Shown: positions 32,688 through 44,579 of the stretch, piece by piece
Layout: every line of letters starts with the position of its first letter
How positions within the stretch are numbered: position 1 is the first letter of the stretch
DNA from: Stomorhina lunata
Taxonomy: Eukaryota > Arthropoda > Insecta > Diptera > Rhiniidae
Direction of reading: 5' to 3'
DNA: 64,000 bases
Assembly: GCA_933228675.1 (NCBI GenBank)
Contig: OW121740.1
Location: 58,343,000 to 58,406,999, forward strand
The notes under the pieces: model-generated
What the model was told of the DNA's origin: nothing
What the model saw: the letters and a program-made list of their open reading frames with translations, nothing else
Databases searched by the model: none
Program-made: the position numbers and the translations under genes

Positions 32688-35600
32688 ACAAACAAAATTT
32701 CATCGAAATCTGAGATCGAAAAATCGAATAGAATCAAAATAGCTTGCGAAACAATACAAATTTAAAAATACAAAATCTCTTGATTTTGACCTAGTCTTCA
32801 AAAAAGAAATAGCCACCCTATTATACGCCCTAAAATTGTGTTGGGGTGTCTCGTCGTTTTTCTGTATCATTTTGAAAGTTAAATTTTATATAAAGTGTAA
32901 TCGTTGATCTATTTTTGACCTCAGTGATATAGGGTATCATATGGTCGGGTTTGACAGGCAACTACTAAATATTGATTTAATGAAAAAGCTTAAATGACGG
33001 ATTATTAAACAACTTTTGAATAGGATTGATATTTAATTTTTTACTTACAACAAAAATAATCTAGAGAGTGATACATCACTTTTGTAATATAATTAAGGGC
33101 TTAATATAATTAAGAACTTTAGCTTTTCTAAAGGAAATTTAACTTGTTCAATATAGATAGCAATTAATGGTTCGTAATCGTAATCTACGAGTATGTAATA
33201 TATCACTTAATTGTTAAATAGTTATTTTTTATTGATTTCGCCTTAATACTTAAATATGTAGACAAGAATATTAACAGCTGTTAAGTCTTTTATAATTAAG
33301 TAGAACTGTGATATATCACAGAACAAGACCAGTAGTTCGAAAGTGAAGGAATGTCCAAAAAAAAGCGACAGAGATGTGGATCGTAAAAATCAATGGTTTT
33401 AAATCCTCTAAATTTAAGGGAACAATAATATATTCAAATCAAAGGAATTTATTTATCAGAAGTTCTAATTTAATTGTTCTTATTCTCAACTGAAATCTGA
33501 TCTAGGATTTGTATCGCAATTAGACATAAGAGATTTCAATAATGACCTAAATCTAAATATAAAGACCTACGGTCTTATGTTAAAAAAAATCTTAAATATT
33601 GCTTAAAGAACACGTTAGTTACCAAATACTTTAAGGCTAACAAACGATTGTTAAAATATAGTATCCAAAAACAGTTCTTTAACTAATGAATACGTCAAGT
33701 CAATTTTACATGTTAATGCTGGCAACATCGTAATTCTCTCTTGTCTCTTTATAGTTAAATATACAAAACAACGAATTAATTATTCATTGTTTCCTCCGGG
33801 TAGTCGAAATTCTAAATAATGTTTTGTATGTTTTTAATATAAAATAACATTTTTCTTCTTTTCTTAATGTAAAATTATGTTTATGTCACATAAAAGCATA
33901 AACTAAACACATTTATAATACAGTAAAATAATAAATAGACAAATTTTTATAAAGGGTTTAAACCGATTATTTAAAAATCGAGTACTTTTAACTCATGTTG
34001 AGTATATATACATCACTATAATGTTTTTTGTAAATTTCATTGACCGATGTCTGTTTTTTGTTGAAAACACGAATTTTTTGTTAAAAATTAGAATTTGTAT
34101 TATCAATTTCTTTGAAAAGTTTGATTTTAGTATGAAATACATATGTAAAATAGAGTATGAAATATAATGAAAATTAATTACCCCCTGAAACCTTTTATAT
34201 GATAAAAAATAGCAAATTACAAAAAATATGATAACGAAATTTAGCAAAAACATTATTTTTATTAGATAAGTCTGAAAACTTAAATATTTTCTTTAAAAGT
34301 TTTCACAAAATATTATTTGTCAAAACAGTGAAATATTTAACGTAGCTTTAAATTATTTGATGTTAACAAAAGATTAACATCGGTTTGTTAAGCTAACAAT
34401 CGTTTTAGGATAATACTTTAAGGAATTTTGCTTAACTTTAGTTTACCAATCGTTGTTAAATTTTTTTGCATAAGACCGCTAAACTTTTACCCTCACCGGT
34501 AACTAAAAGTCCACAAGACTTCGGTGTTGGTCTTCTGAGGAGCATAGGCCACTTTAAGCGTGATCTGTAAATGTAGAGTGATTATCATGGATTTCAGTTT
34601 GATGAATACTGTTGCTTGAAATATTGTGTCTAGTGTCCCTTGTGTAATTTCTAAGATGGAATTTTGGACTAAATTTATTCTAAACGCACCTATTAACATC
34701 TTATCTTTGTTTCCTAACTTTTTCTGCCAATAAATCGAAAAATAAGCTGATAAAAATAGAAAACATTCTAGTCAAAATAAGAAAAATAAAACAGAAAATA
34801 ATAATGATTCTGTTACCACAAACTCTAGATTATTGTTGCTGATATCACAGTTATTTGTATGTGATATCAGCAACACATGTCCTTTTTGTTTCAGCAACTT
34901 TGAAAACAAAACGACATCAACTGTCAACCCCTGGTACCGTTAGAGAAATGTGAAAAAGTTCGTTTTTATTCATTTCTGTTTAGGTTTTGTAGAAATGGTC
35001 AATGATTCTTGACTGTAGTAATGAGTTTTATATACAAAAAAGTTTTCCTTTTTTCTCCTGTTGTGTTTCAAAAAGTTTTAACGGGGATGTTCTGATTATC
35101 AGCATTTGTTTATTCCAAAATATAAGTAGGCCTGCTTTTCGTCTAGAGTTTTTGAATAAAATGAAAAACTTATTATGAAAATTAGATTTTGTTTGGGATG
35201 AAAACTCATACGAATTGGCAAAAAAGTTTGACAAACAAAATGTGTTGAAATAAGTTTTTATCACTTCATGGTATTCAAAATATACATAATTTGCTAATGG
35301 TAGAGATGGTGGAATGATGATAGAGGTCTGTCATTTGTAGAGTAATTTGGATTAGAAAAATGATGTCCCTCATCTCACTTACATATCGCGAAATGGAAAT
35401 ACGTTCAAAATAATTTTTACTCCTAATTATTGTTGCTGTTGCAGCTTTAACAATTAAACAATCTTATGAGTACGGAAGATCTGTTTGGAGATATAAGTCA
35501 AGAAATTGTAGTACTTTAACTATAGGAGATCAAAAAACTTCAGGACGAATTGAAATAGAGTGAGTTATGAGGACTCTGAACAATTCTTAGCATACAATGG

Positions 35601-35785
35601 ACCAGGAGATAATGAGTCCCTTGCTCGATCCCAAACCTAGTTGTACCAGAACGACTCTTGTTTTCCGCGTCAAATATGTATCTTCTCCAACTATGGGTGG
35701 TCTCCAATTACAATACAATGAGACGATAACCAATGAATGTTTTTTTAATGCTGCCAAGTACGATTCTCGATCTAAAGGATCATAT
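32688..35785. other. Intron, mostly unassigned
   Basis: AT-rich. 32895-32960 is an inverted scrap of a DINE-like 5' end (GGGTATCATATGGTCGGGTT). GTGATATATCAC-type dyads occur near 33065, 33190 and 33308. The only unusual open stretch is described at 34493-34699. Confidence 0.45.
34493..34699 (-). other. Unrecognised open stretch with a possible 68-nt exon
   Basis: The minus strand is open for 68 codons. Its last part, 34564-34497, is GC-richer than its surroundings, is preceded by an acceptor-like CTACATTTACAG and followed by a donor-like GTGAGG. It encodes ITLKVAYAPQKTNTEVLWTF then SYR. 68 nt is not a multiple of three, so inclusion between pum exons would break the frame. It could be a cassette exon of an untranslated or alternative transcript, a relic of a transposon gene, or chance. 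I do not recognise the protein. Confidence 0.2.
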
Positions 35786-37618
35786 CGTTGGTCTCATGTA
35801 GAAAGGCACTAACTCGCATGTTTGAAACTTTATGGAAGAAGTTAAAAAAGATTTAAAACGGTTATTGTCAAATTTTAAAATTTTTAATGCAGGTTATTGT
35901 TGAAATGATGGACGCAATTGGTTTTCAAAACTTTTATTATAATTTTAAATATATAAAAAAAAAAGAAATGAGTTAGACCTTTTTGTAGGCTTATTTTAGA
36001 GAACAAATGTAAATTGGGGCTTTTACGGTAGCGATCAAAACAAATTATATTAATAAAAGTTTTTCACAGCGAATGTTTTCTATAGAAAAGCTTTCAATAG
36101 CGAAAGTTTTTTATCGAAAGCTTTCGATAGCCAATGTTTTTATAGGAATTCTTTTGATAGCGAATATTTTGTATGGAAAATCTTTCGATAGCGAATATTT
36201 TTTAAAGGAAATCTTTTGATTTTTAAGGTTTTCTATAGGAAATCTTTCGATACAAAAGTGTGGGAAAATTAAGTTTTGAGAAAAATATAAAATAAAAAAT
36301 AAAATTTTAATGTTTTTCTTATTTTTATCGCTTTTCCCAAGTTCGTGTTGTACGTTTTTATGGGGTAATCCACTCTTAAGTCCAAACCTAGGTACCTTTC
36401 TCGGAGATGGACACATATAACGAATCTTTTAATATCGGAAGTTTTATATTGGAAATCTTTTTTATTGCAAAGCTTTATTTATTTTATTTTTATTGCAAAG
36501 CTTTCGATATTTAATTTTTTTAATTGAAATATAAGGAATCTTTTAATATCGAAAGTTTTATATAGGAAATCTTTTTTATTGCAAAGCTTTCGATATTTAA
36601 TTTTTTCAATTGAAAGCGTGTTACATCAAAAGTTACTTATGTGAAAGCTTTCGATATTCCAAGATTTCTATAGAAAAGTTTTATCAAATAAAAATTAAGA
36701 AATCTTTCAATATCAAAAGTTTATTATAAGAAACCTTTCAACATCGAAAGTCTTATATGTAGAAGAAAACTTTATAATAATGGCAGTTTTTTATTGAAAA
36801 GCTCATGTTGTGGAATGGTTTTACTAGAAATATATTGAAATTAACCTATAGGAAATCTTTTGATTATTTGGGAATTAATTATTCGAACTTTAGAATTAAT
36901 TGAAAAATTAGGTTTCATCAGGCTTGAGTTCATTTAATTTTCAAATTATTAATTTTGAAAATTGGAAAGTAAATTATGTAGAAAAACTGAAAAAAATATT
37001 TTTGAACGCGGCTAGTGGATTGCAATTTCTGTCCCGCCACAGGACGTCATCAGCACTTAGCGCCCTCGACCACAGTCGAGTTGTCAAATTGCAGAGATAA
37101 TCATCAATTTAACTCATTGAGTTTGATCGAACATCACTACGTTTAATTGATTGTGTATTCTCCTATTACTTGTTTTGCTCGATCACTTGCCAATTTTCAA
37201 TATTACTTTCCAATTTTCAAAATTAATAATTTGAAAATTAAATGAACTCAAGCCTGATGAAACTTAATTTTTCAGGAAATCTTTTGCTATCAAAAATTTT
37301 CTTTAGGAAAGTTTTCTATCCGAAATATTTTGTCAACAAATGTTTTCTATAAGAAATCATCGTAAATCAAACCAAAAGCTTTAAGATTCGAAAGTTTTCT
37401 TTTATTTGTAGATGCAACGATACATAATTTGGCGAGATAGGCTATTAATTTTTTTTTTTTTTAGGAATAAGTTAGGCCTTTTTAGAAAATTGCTTGAAAA
37501 TTTTGATAAAATGCCTTAAATTTTCATGAGAAGATGTATTTGCGTTAAATGCATTGGAATCACAAAAAAATAATTATGAAAAAAGTGTGAGTTGGGGCCT
37601 TTCTACATGAGACCGACG
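35786..37618 (-). mobile_element. Satellite-bearing TIR element, copy C (both ends)
   Basis: The left end CGTTGGTCTCATGTAGAAAG and right end CTTTCTACATGAGACCGACG are inverted, and ATAT lies on both outer sides. The interior array (36050-36880 and 37280-37400) has the family's GAAAGCTTTCGATAG/TATCGAAAG modules. It holds two insertions: a fragment of the 27130-27938 element (36290-36420) and a foldback element (36901-37274). No frame of its own. Confidence 0.8.
36901..37274. mobile_element. 374-bp foldback element nested in copy C
   Basis: Inverted arms of about 80 bp start TGAAAAATTAGGTTTCATCA at the left and end TGATGAAACTTAATTTTTCA at the right. The centre (37010-37190) is GC-richer, with CCCGCCACAGGACGTCATC and a CTCGACCACAGTCGAG dyad. 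AGGAAATCTTTTG occurs on both outer sides, either a target duplication or two host satellite units. Confidence 0.75.
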
Positions 37619-38503
37619 ATATACAATTAGGGTGGAGCGAATAAAATATTTTTTCTAACTCGATTCTTAGATTCTCAGAAAAAAAACTTGTCTTCCTAGG
37701 TAAATGTCATAGGACATTTATTTCTATGACCCGATAAACATAATTTATGAAGTGGTTCCATTTCATAGGCTTAATTTTGTAATTATGCCTCTTTTATCAC
37801 AAAAATAAAAAAAAAATATTTGACATACTTTCACTTTTATATAAACAAATAATCAAAACTAAAGACTGAGAAAAGAAAGAAAAAATCACAACTAAATAAA
37901 GTGTTAATTAAGTTAAATAAATACTCTGCAAAAATACAATTTATAAAAATCCAGGCAAGAAATACAAAGAAAAGTAAAAACAATTTACAATTCAAACAAA
38001 ACTAATAAAACGCTTAAACAAACTAAACGCCAATAAAAGGCAACACAAAACTTATTTTCTCATACAAAAATCAAACGAAAACTTATTTAAACAGATGACT
38101 AAACCGAATAATACGAGTAAATACCAAAATAGAGGCCTAAAACGAAACGGCGAAAAAAAAAATCGCATAGTTGTTTGGAGGACTGACAACTTTTCGTTTG
38201 TTAGAGAAATAAAAAAATACGATAAATTTAAAACACAAAACGTGCGTATTTAACATAATAAAAAAAATCAATTCCCTCCTCTTTCTGCTTTGAGTCCAAT
38301 TTTTTTTTTTTTTTTTTTAATTTTTAAGTATGACTAAAATGACAACAGCCGGCCGGCAAAAAGTTTTTTTTATAAAGTATTTATACTTTTAAATCAACGT
38401 ATAATATGTATATAGTTGTTGTAAGTGCTTTTAACAGCTTTATATAATTTTTTGCAGAAAAGTTTTATTAAACTTCAAAACTATTTACTAAAGGTTGACA
38501 TAT
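37619..38503. other. Intron, no gene recognised
   Basis: A-rich on the plus strand (37780-38280) with no convincing frame. TTAGGGTGGAGCG at 37627 may be one end of an unidentified repeat. A short GCCGGCCGGC palindrome lies at 38349. Confidence 0.4.
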
Positions 38504-39740
38504 CGTTGGTCTCATGTAGAAAGGCACTAACTCGCACTTTTTTCGCAATTAATTTTATTGTTTAACACAAATACACAAAAATTTAAGGCAAATTTAACAA
38601 AATTAGAGATTATTCAAGTAATTTTCCAAAAAGCCCTAAATTCTTCCTAAAAAAATATATATATTTTTTAAAAACCCAAATTATGTGTCGTTGTATCAAC
38701 AAATTATAGAAAACTTTTGACTCTTAAAGCTTTCGGTTGGATATATAATGATTTCTTATATTAAACATTTGTCGGCAACATTCTTCTGATAGAAAACTTT
38801 CCTAAAGGTAACTTTTAATATATAAAGGGTTCTCATCGAAAGCTTTCCAATAAAAAAACTGTAATTATTTATCTAAAGTTTTCTTATATAAAACTTTCGA
38901 TGTCGAAAGTTTTTTTTTTTATAGTAATTTTATATAAAACATTTGCCGTCAAAATACTTCAGATAGAAAGCTTTTTATAGAAAACTTTCAACATCAAAAG
39001 CTTTCCTATAGATAACGTTAATAGCTTAAGTTTTCTTAAAAACTGTTTATATTAAAAATTCCTATATGAAAAACATTCGATATCGAAATATTTCTTATAT
39101 AAAACTTTCCTATAAAAAACTTTCAATATCAATGATATAAAAAGCTTTCAACTTAAAACATTACACATAGAAAGCTTTCCATAATAAATTTTTGATATTG
39201 AAAGATTTTTTAAAGAAAACATTCGATATCAAAAGATTTCTTATAAATATAAAACTTTTGTCGTCAAAATACTTCGGATTGAAAACTTTTAACATCAACA
39301 GATTTCCTGAAAAAAAAAATCTATATCAAGAGCTTTCCAATATTAAAATGCCAAAATCTAAATATTTCCTATATAAATCGATAATATATAAATCTAATAA
39401 TAAACTTTCGGTATCGAAAGATTATATAGAAAACTTTTAATATTGAAAGATCTCTTGTAGAAAACATTCGCAATCGAATGATTTCCTTAATATAATGTTT
39501 TGATCACTACAGAAAAAGTCCTAAGTTACATTTATGCTCTGAAATGAGACTACCAAAAGCCCTATCGCATTTAGTTTTTTTTTTTTTTATTTTTAAAATT
39601 AAAAAAAAGTTCTTCATTTTAATAATAACCTGCATTTAAAAAAAACGTAAAGTTTTATCAATTACTGTTTTAAATCTGTTTTTTCCTTCTCCTGTAAAGT
39701 TTTAAATATGCAAGTTAGGGCCTTTCTACATTAGATCAAC
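38504..39740 (+). mobile_element. Satellite-bearing TIR element, copy B (both ends)
   Basis: The left end CGTTGGTCTCATGTAGAAAG (38504) and right end CCTTTCTACATTAGATCAAC (39740) are inverted copies. Interior modules such as CTTTCGATGTCGAAAG and CTATAGAAAACTTTCAAC fill 38740-39490. Then come the conserved right-hand block (GATCACTACAGAAAAAGTCC, GCATTTAAAAAAAACG) and the terminal repeat. Same orientation as copy A. Confidence 0.8.
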
Positions 39741-39904
39741 TATATAGTCAAGGTCTCAATGGAAATGTAAGATACTTTTTTATAAATATAGTCATTTGTT
39801 TCTTAATTTGATAAATTATGGCACTAAATATACTTAATTGGTTGTATTGCTAAAAGTAACCTCTCTAATAGAAGGGGAATTAGAGGCAAATAATTTAGGA
39901 AATA

Positions 39905-40860
39905 TCGGGCAACTAGATTAGATCAACACAAGAACTGTTCTCTCTGAACCTAAACTAATTTCGCAGAGTGTAGAGGAAACTGCGTCGGATATTCTATTAA
40001 AAATTACTCGACTTATTATTTTGCTTGGAATTGGAAGAAGTGTTATACCCCTGTAGTTATTGAAGTCTTAAGAGTCACCCTTTTTTGGTATTTTGACTAG
40101 TATACATTCAATCCAGGAGGTTGGCAGAGTTTCTTCTTCCCATATTTTACGTACAAATAGGTATCGCAGTCTTGCTGATCCTTCAACATCACATAAGAGC
40201 ATCTCCGCTGAGATATTGTCATTACCTGGGGCCTTGTTGCGTTTAAGGCTTTTAATGGCTCTTGATTTATTGCATAAGGTCTTCATGTCGCCTATACTTA
40301 CAGCTGATTCAGCCTGACTTGGTTGTTCGGCTATTCACATTCGCTTGTCCCTCCTTGCAAACCTTTTTATTCTGTTAGATATGTCAAGGTATGTTGTACG
40401 AAGCACTTCGATATCTCGGTTTTCATTTAAAATTGTATTCTTTCGAATTAAACGTTGTTCAACCAGGTCTCATGTTGTTTGGGTAAGCCAGATTTTCCTT
40501 CTAAGATCTTTATATCCTAATGTTTGTTGATCAACCTCATAGTATGTCTGAATGACACTTCTAGAAATTCAGTTAATACTAGCGTTGTTGTTGTTAGTAA
40601 TATCTGAAAGCCGATTCCTTATGGGTGTAATAAAGGCATTTCGATGTCTTTGTGATTTTAAGTTTCCTAAATCAAATTTTCGATCGGGTTTTGCCGTATC
40701 AGACCTCAGACCTTGAGGCCCTATGCTCCTCTGGGAGTGAAGGATAACAGAAGAAGACCTCAGACCTATTCTCCAAAAGAAGTTAAATAATTTAAAAAAT
40801 CTCAAATTAACTTTAGCACTTCAAGCTACAACTGCTAGAAATTTCTATAATCTCCAATTA
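39905..40860 (-). pseudogene. LINE relic (family L3): linker and RT N-terminal blocks
   Basis: Minus strand: KPDRKFDLGNLKSQRHRNAF, RNRLSDITNNN, VIQTYYEVDQQTLGYKDLRR and KIWLTQTT are the endonuclease-RT linker. AIKSLKRNKAPGNDNISAEM, YLFVRKIWEEETLPTSW, ILVKIPKKGDS and YRGITLLPIPSK are RT blocks 1-2. A stop precedes the frame at 40286 and another lies after KKGDS. Motif A onwards is missing. The family is the same as the plus-strand copy at 42245-43930. A 41-bp L3 tail has inserted in the opposite orientation at 40714-40754. Clade not assigned. Confidence 0.8.
40701..40767 (+). mobile_element. 41-bp LINE-tail insertion with perfect 13-bp TSD
   Basis: AGACCTCAGACCT occurs at 40701-40713 and 40755-40767. 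Between them 41 bp, TGAGGCCCTATGCTCCTCTG onward to AACAGAAGA, match the 3' end of L3 (43855-43895). Removing the insert and one repeat restores the L3 linker reading (WRIGLR then SDTAKPDRK), which confirms the boundaries. Confidence 0.85.
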
Positions 40861-41496
40861 ATTCTTGAATATCTAATTTAAATAACGATAGAAAAAAGTA
40901 ATAATTTATCAAAAACGGTAAGAAAAGCAATGAATATTAAGACATCCCAAAATAAAAATAGCAACAAAAGCCCCTAATAATTAAAATACGTATTACGAAA
41001 CATTCCTAAATTCTTAATCCAAATGTTAAGAGTATTGAAATTTATATCAAACAAAACTCAAATACAACAAATTAATAAGTTAACAATTTGCAAATTTGTC
41101 AATTTATTGAAAATGAAATGAATAAATTTGCACATTTAGTTTTAGCTCATAAACTTTCGTTGGAATGTAATGAATATTTATTAAGAAACAAATTTTAGCT
41201 AATATTAGAAGACGATATAAATTCAAATAACGATAGGCTTTTTATTCAAATACTTATATTTTTTATATAGAAAAAACGAGAAGAGGAAATAAACAGTAAC
41301 GGAAACAACTAAATTTATAAATTTGCATTTCAAACTGAAATTTAATATGGAACAGGGTCAGGGTAATCAATTTTGGGAAATAATTAAGTTTATATAATTT
41401 ATAAATAACACCACACTTAAGCTTTAACGGTACCAAAATTGTTGAGGAAGAAAATTTGATGGAGTAAGCCTAGCTACCTAGAGGGAGTCAAAGCAC
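40861..41496. other. Intron, no gene recognised
   Basis: AT-rich, no motif or repeat match found. Confidence 0.4.
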
Positions 41497-41645
41497 AGTG
41501 GGTTAAACGATGCAGAAGTCACATTTTTGATCCGATATAAAAGATTTTTATATGTACGAAACCTGCTAGCTGGGATTTTACAAAAAATGGTTTATCTTCC
41601 ATAGTTTATGAGATATTCGACTTCGAAAATATTCCTGCTAACAGG
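41497..41645 (-). mobile_element. Deleted derivative of the 58189-59076 foldback element
   Basis: It begins CACAGTGGGTTAAACGATG and contains GATCCGATATAAAAGATTTT and AGTTTATGAGATATTCGACT. These match the inverse of the right arm of the 58-59-kb element, with the stretch between terminal repeat and core removed. The other arm is absent. Confidence 0.7.
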
Positions 41646-42077
41646 TAGCAACTGTATTCAATTCCTAGTCACACCTACTAGTGGTACATCCTGGAAACCT
41701 GAGCAACCTAGTTGAAGATGTGGTAAATAACCCGAGTGGGATTCTAGGTCAGAGCCAACGTGAGAGGGAGTTATTGGAGCCATTCCGACGTATTTGGTCT
41801 AAGGGTCTAAGATAATTGTACTTGGTGGAGTACGAAACTGTAGCGTCTGCTCAGCATGTTAGTTGCGGCTACAAGCAGGCGTCTGTCTCGGATCGAGCGG
41901 CTCGCTTTACAAACGTGGCTCTTGTCTTTGGACTCATCATCCATCGACTTAGCACTTACGATGTTTTAAGCATGGAAAGAAAACACATTACAGAATATAC
42001 TACTACTACATGCGAGAAATCCCACAGCCTAATCTATGCAAGAACATCCTGATGAATGAAACAAATTCTATCCGAAA
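41646..42077. other. Unassigned GC-richer stretch
   Basis: 41690-42050 is about 45 percent GC by eye, well above its surroundings. It contains an open frame at 41816-42052 without recognisable motifs. Its GC content and position before an L3 tail suggest untranslated LINE or other transposon sequence, but no match within the window supports this. Confidence 0.3.
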
Positions 42078-42124
42078 TGAGGCCCTATGATCCACTGGAA
42101 GTCAAGGATAACAGAAGAAGAAGA
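42078..42124 (+). mobile_element. 47-bp LINE-tail fragment
   Basis: TGAGGCCCTATGATCCACTG onward to (AGA)n is a third copy of the short L3 tail, starting at the same base as the other two. No clear target duplication is visible. Confidence 0.6.
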
Positions 42125-42244
42125 CGGAAGAAATCTGCGCTAGCTAGGAAACAAGTTCGTTAGGTCTAGTCGTCCTCTATAGTAGGGGGATTAATATATG
42201 GATTCTACGTTCTATTATACTAGGAGAACCAATTCGATATGTTG

Positions 42245-43930
42245 TACTTAGTATCGAAATGCCTTTATTACTTCCATAAGGAATCGGCTTCCAAATGCTA
42301 CTAACAACTACGACGCTATTACTAACGAAATCTCTTGAAGTGTGATTCGGATGTACAATGAGGTTGGTCAACAAAAATAAGGATTTAAGGATCATAAAAG
42401 GGAAATTTGGCTCTCCCAAACAACATGGAACCTGGTTGAATAACGTACATACCTATACCATACCGTGACCTAAAATAAAACTGAAAAGGTCTCTAAGTCG
42501 ACATTAAACAACCCTATCGGATTAACACCACTGATGGAAGTGTATAATGAAACCATCATGACAGTATATTCATTGGCATTTCAGACAATCCCCCAACAAT
42601 ACAAGAAGTAAAGAATGCCATTAAAAGCCTTAAACGCAACAAAGCCCCGGGTAATAACAATATCTCAGCGGGCATGCTTTTTTATGATGTTGAAGGATCA
42701 GCGAGACTGTGGCACTCATTTGTACGTTAAATATGGGAAGAAGAAACTCTGACAACCTCCTGGAATGAAGATATACTAGTCAAAATACCAAAAAAGATGA
42801 CTCTAAAGCCTGCAATTACAACAGGTGTATAACACTTCCTCCAATTCCGAGCAAAATACTAAGTCGAGTAATTTTAAATAGAAAATGCGACGTAGTTTCC
42901 TCTACACTCCGCGAAAATCAGTTTGAGTTCAGAGAGAACTGTTCTTGTGTGAATCTAATCAACACAGTAAGAATAGCACTAGAGCAATGTAATGAATTAC
43001 GCATCTCCATTTACCTAGCGTTTATCGACTTTATGAAGGCCTTTGACAGTGTCAAAAGAAGCTATTGGTAGACGCGGTATCCAATGGTCTTTGAATATAC
43101 TGATGATGTACGCCAAAGCTCAGACCATCTTCAAGAAAATACTAACGCTGTCACTGTGGAATGCCGGGCAGCTGGGCTGGAATCAATATTATGCCTGGAT
43201 AACGAGGTTATTGAATGTGTAGGTACCTTTAATTGGAAGTTTAGTATCTACAAAAGGTAACGCCGACGAGGATATTGAATCGCGTATTTGCATTTAACAC
43301 ATAGAGAACAGCAGGCTACGGGCTACAACTACAAATGGGAATATTTTGCTTTTGAATCACGTATTACACAGCCACACGACTACCGACCACTGTTGTAGCT
43401 GTAGCCAAAATTAAATTAATTTCTTTGACAAGGCAAAATCTGCATTCGGCATTCTCCGACCTATTTGGAAATACCGACAAATCAAATCAACAATAACCAA
43501 GTTACGAATATAGAACTAGAATGTTAAGTCCATCCTGTATTACGGTTGCGAAACTTGGAAACAAAAGCCATCGATAAACGCCTGTAAACCTTTGCAAGCA
43601 AATGCTTACGGTAAATCCTTAATATATAGTGGCCGAACCGCATAAGAAATTAAGATCAATTTAACAATCCAAATCAAATCCCTGCTTCTATAGAGGTATA
43701 TCAACGAAAATGGCGATGACAGGCCAAATGCCAACATTGCTTGACAAGCGCTTCGTTGGAATCTACAAGGAAGTAGCCGTCGTGTTGTCTCGCATCTCGT
43801 CATGGTATAACGTATGCCTAACATCTCGCAATAGAGTTCGATATAGAAGGATGATTGAGGCCATATGCTACACTGGGAGTCAAGAACTACAGAAAGAGAT
43901 ACATAGTAGTCGACGTTGTGAATGACACTA
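42245..43930 (+). pseudogene. LINE relic (family L3): linker, RT and 3' end
   Basis: Plus strand, several frames. NRLPNATNN, REIWLSQTTWNLVE (linker, 42285-42435); NAIKSLKRNKAPGNNNIS, WEEETLTTSW, ILVKIPKK (42607-42800); then ENQFEF and ISIYLAFIDFMKAFDSVKRS, motif A with its Asp (43000-43065). A large deletion of the palm follows, then YTDDV (motif C, 43098), NADEDIESR, AFGILRPIWKYRQIKST, VKSILYYGCETWKQ (43530) and the terminal EAICYTGSQ block (43855). The last block is the source of the three short tails. Stops, shifts and deletions inactivate it. A small foldback element interrupts it at 43308-43404. Confidence 0.82.
43308..43404. mobile_element. ~100-bp foldback insertion in the L3 relic
   Basis: ACAGCAGGCTACGGGCTAC at the left and GTTGTAGCTGTAGCC at the right are imperfect inverted repeats. 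Flanking L3 sequence reads on from IESR.C to KAKSAFGILRP, so about 100-130 bp are extra. Boundaries are approximate. Confidence 0.5.
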
Positions 43931-44213
43931 ATAGGATGTTATTGATATAAAAGTCCAGGAAATAATTTTTGATAAAGTGAAGTCAAACTAACTTCAAAGC
44001 GATTATCTTGAGATGTAAATAAAAAAAACGACGTTGGAGCGTATAAAGGATGAAATTACCGTGTCACAGATCTGGCTAAAGCTACATCAAGGGAATTCTC
44101 ACTAAAAATACAATTTAAGGTAGAAGGCCAAAACACGCCGCATGCGGTTGCGGACGGTCGGTGCATAAAATAAGCGTTTGTTTACAAAAATATTCATATA
44201 AAAATATAATTAA
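43931..44213. other. Unique spacer before the satellite district
   Basis: No gene. A GC-rich dyad-containing patch (CGCCGCATGCGGTTGCGG) lies at 44140-44157. Confidence 0.5.
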
Positions 44214-44234
44214 ATCTGGCAGTACTAAAAAAAA

Positions 44235-44450
44235 GGTACTTTTTATTCTAAAAATTACTTTTTATCTAAAAGGTACTTTTTATTCTAAAACGTACTTTTT
44301 ATTCTAAAAGGTACTTTTTATTCTAAAAGGTACTTTTAATTCTAAAAGGTACCTTTTATTCTAAAAGGTGCTTTTTATTCTAAAATAGACTTTTTATTCT
44401 AAAAGGTACTTTTTATTCTAAAAGTTTCTTTTTATTCTAAACACATACTT
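44235..44450 (+). repeat. 19-bp satellite X, short array
   Basis: About eleven units of TTTTTATTCTAAAAGGTAC with scattered changes, degrading at the right end. The same unit forms the longer array at 47735-48560. Confidence 0.9.
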
Positions 44451-44579
44451 TTTTCAAAAATTTTTTTTTTTTTTGAACATTTTTTGGGAAAGGTCTAGTT
44501 TCTAGTAGTCACCTTTTTTTATAAAATATGTACGTTTTAATCCGTCAGAGTTACATAAAGTAACTTCTATTCTGAATCA

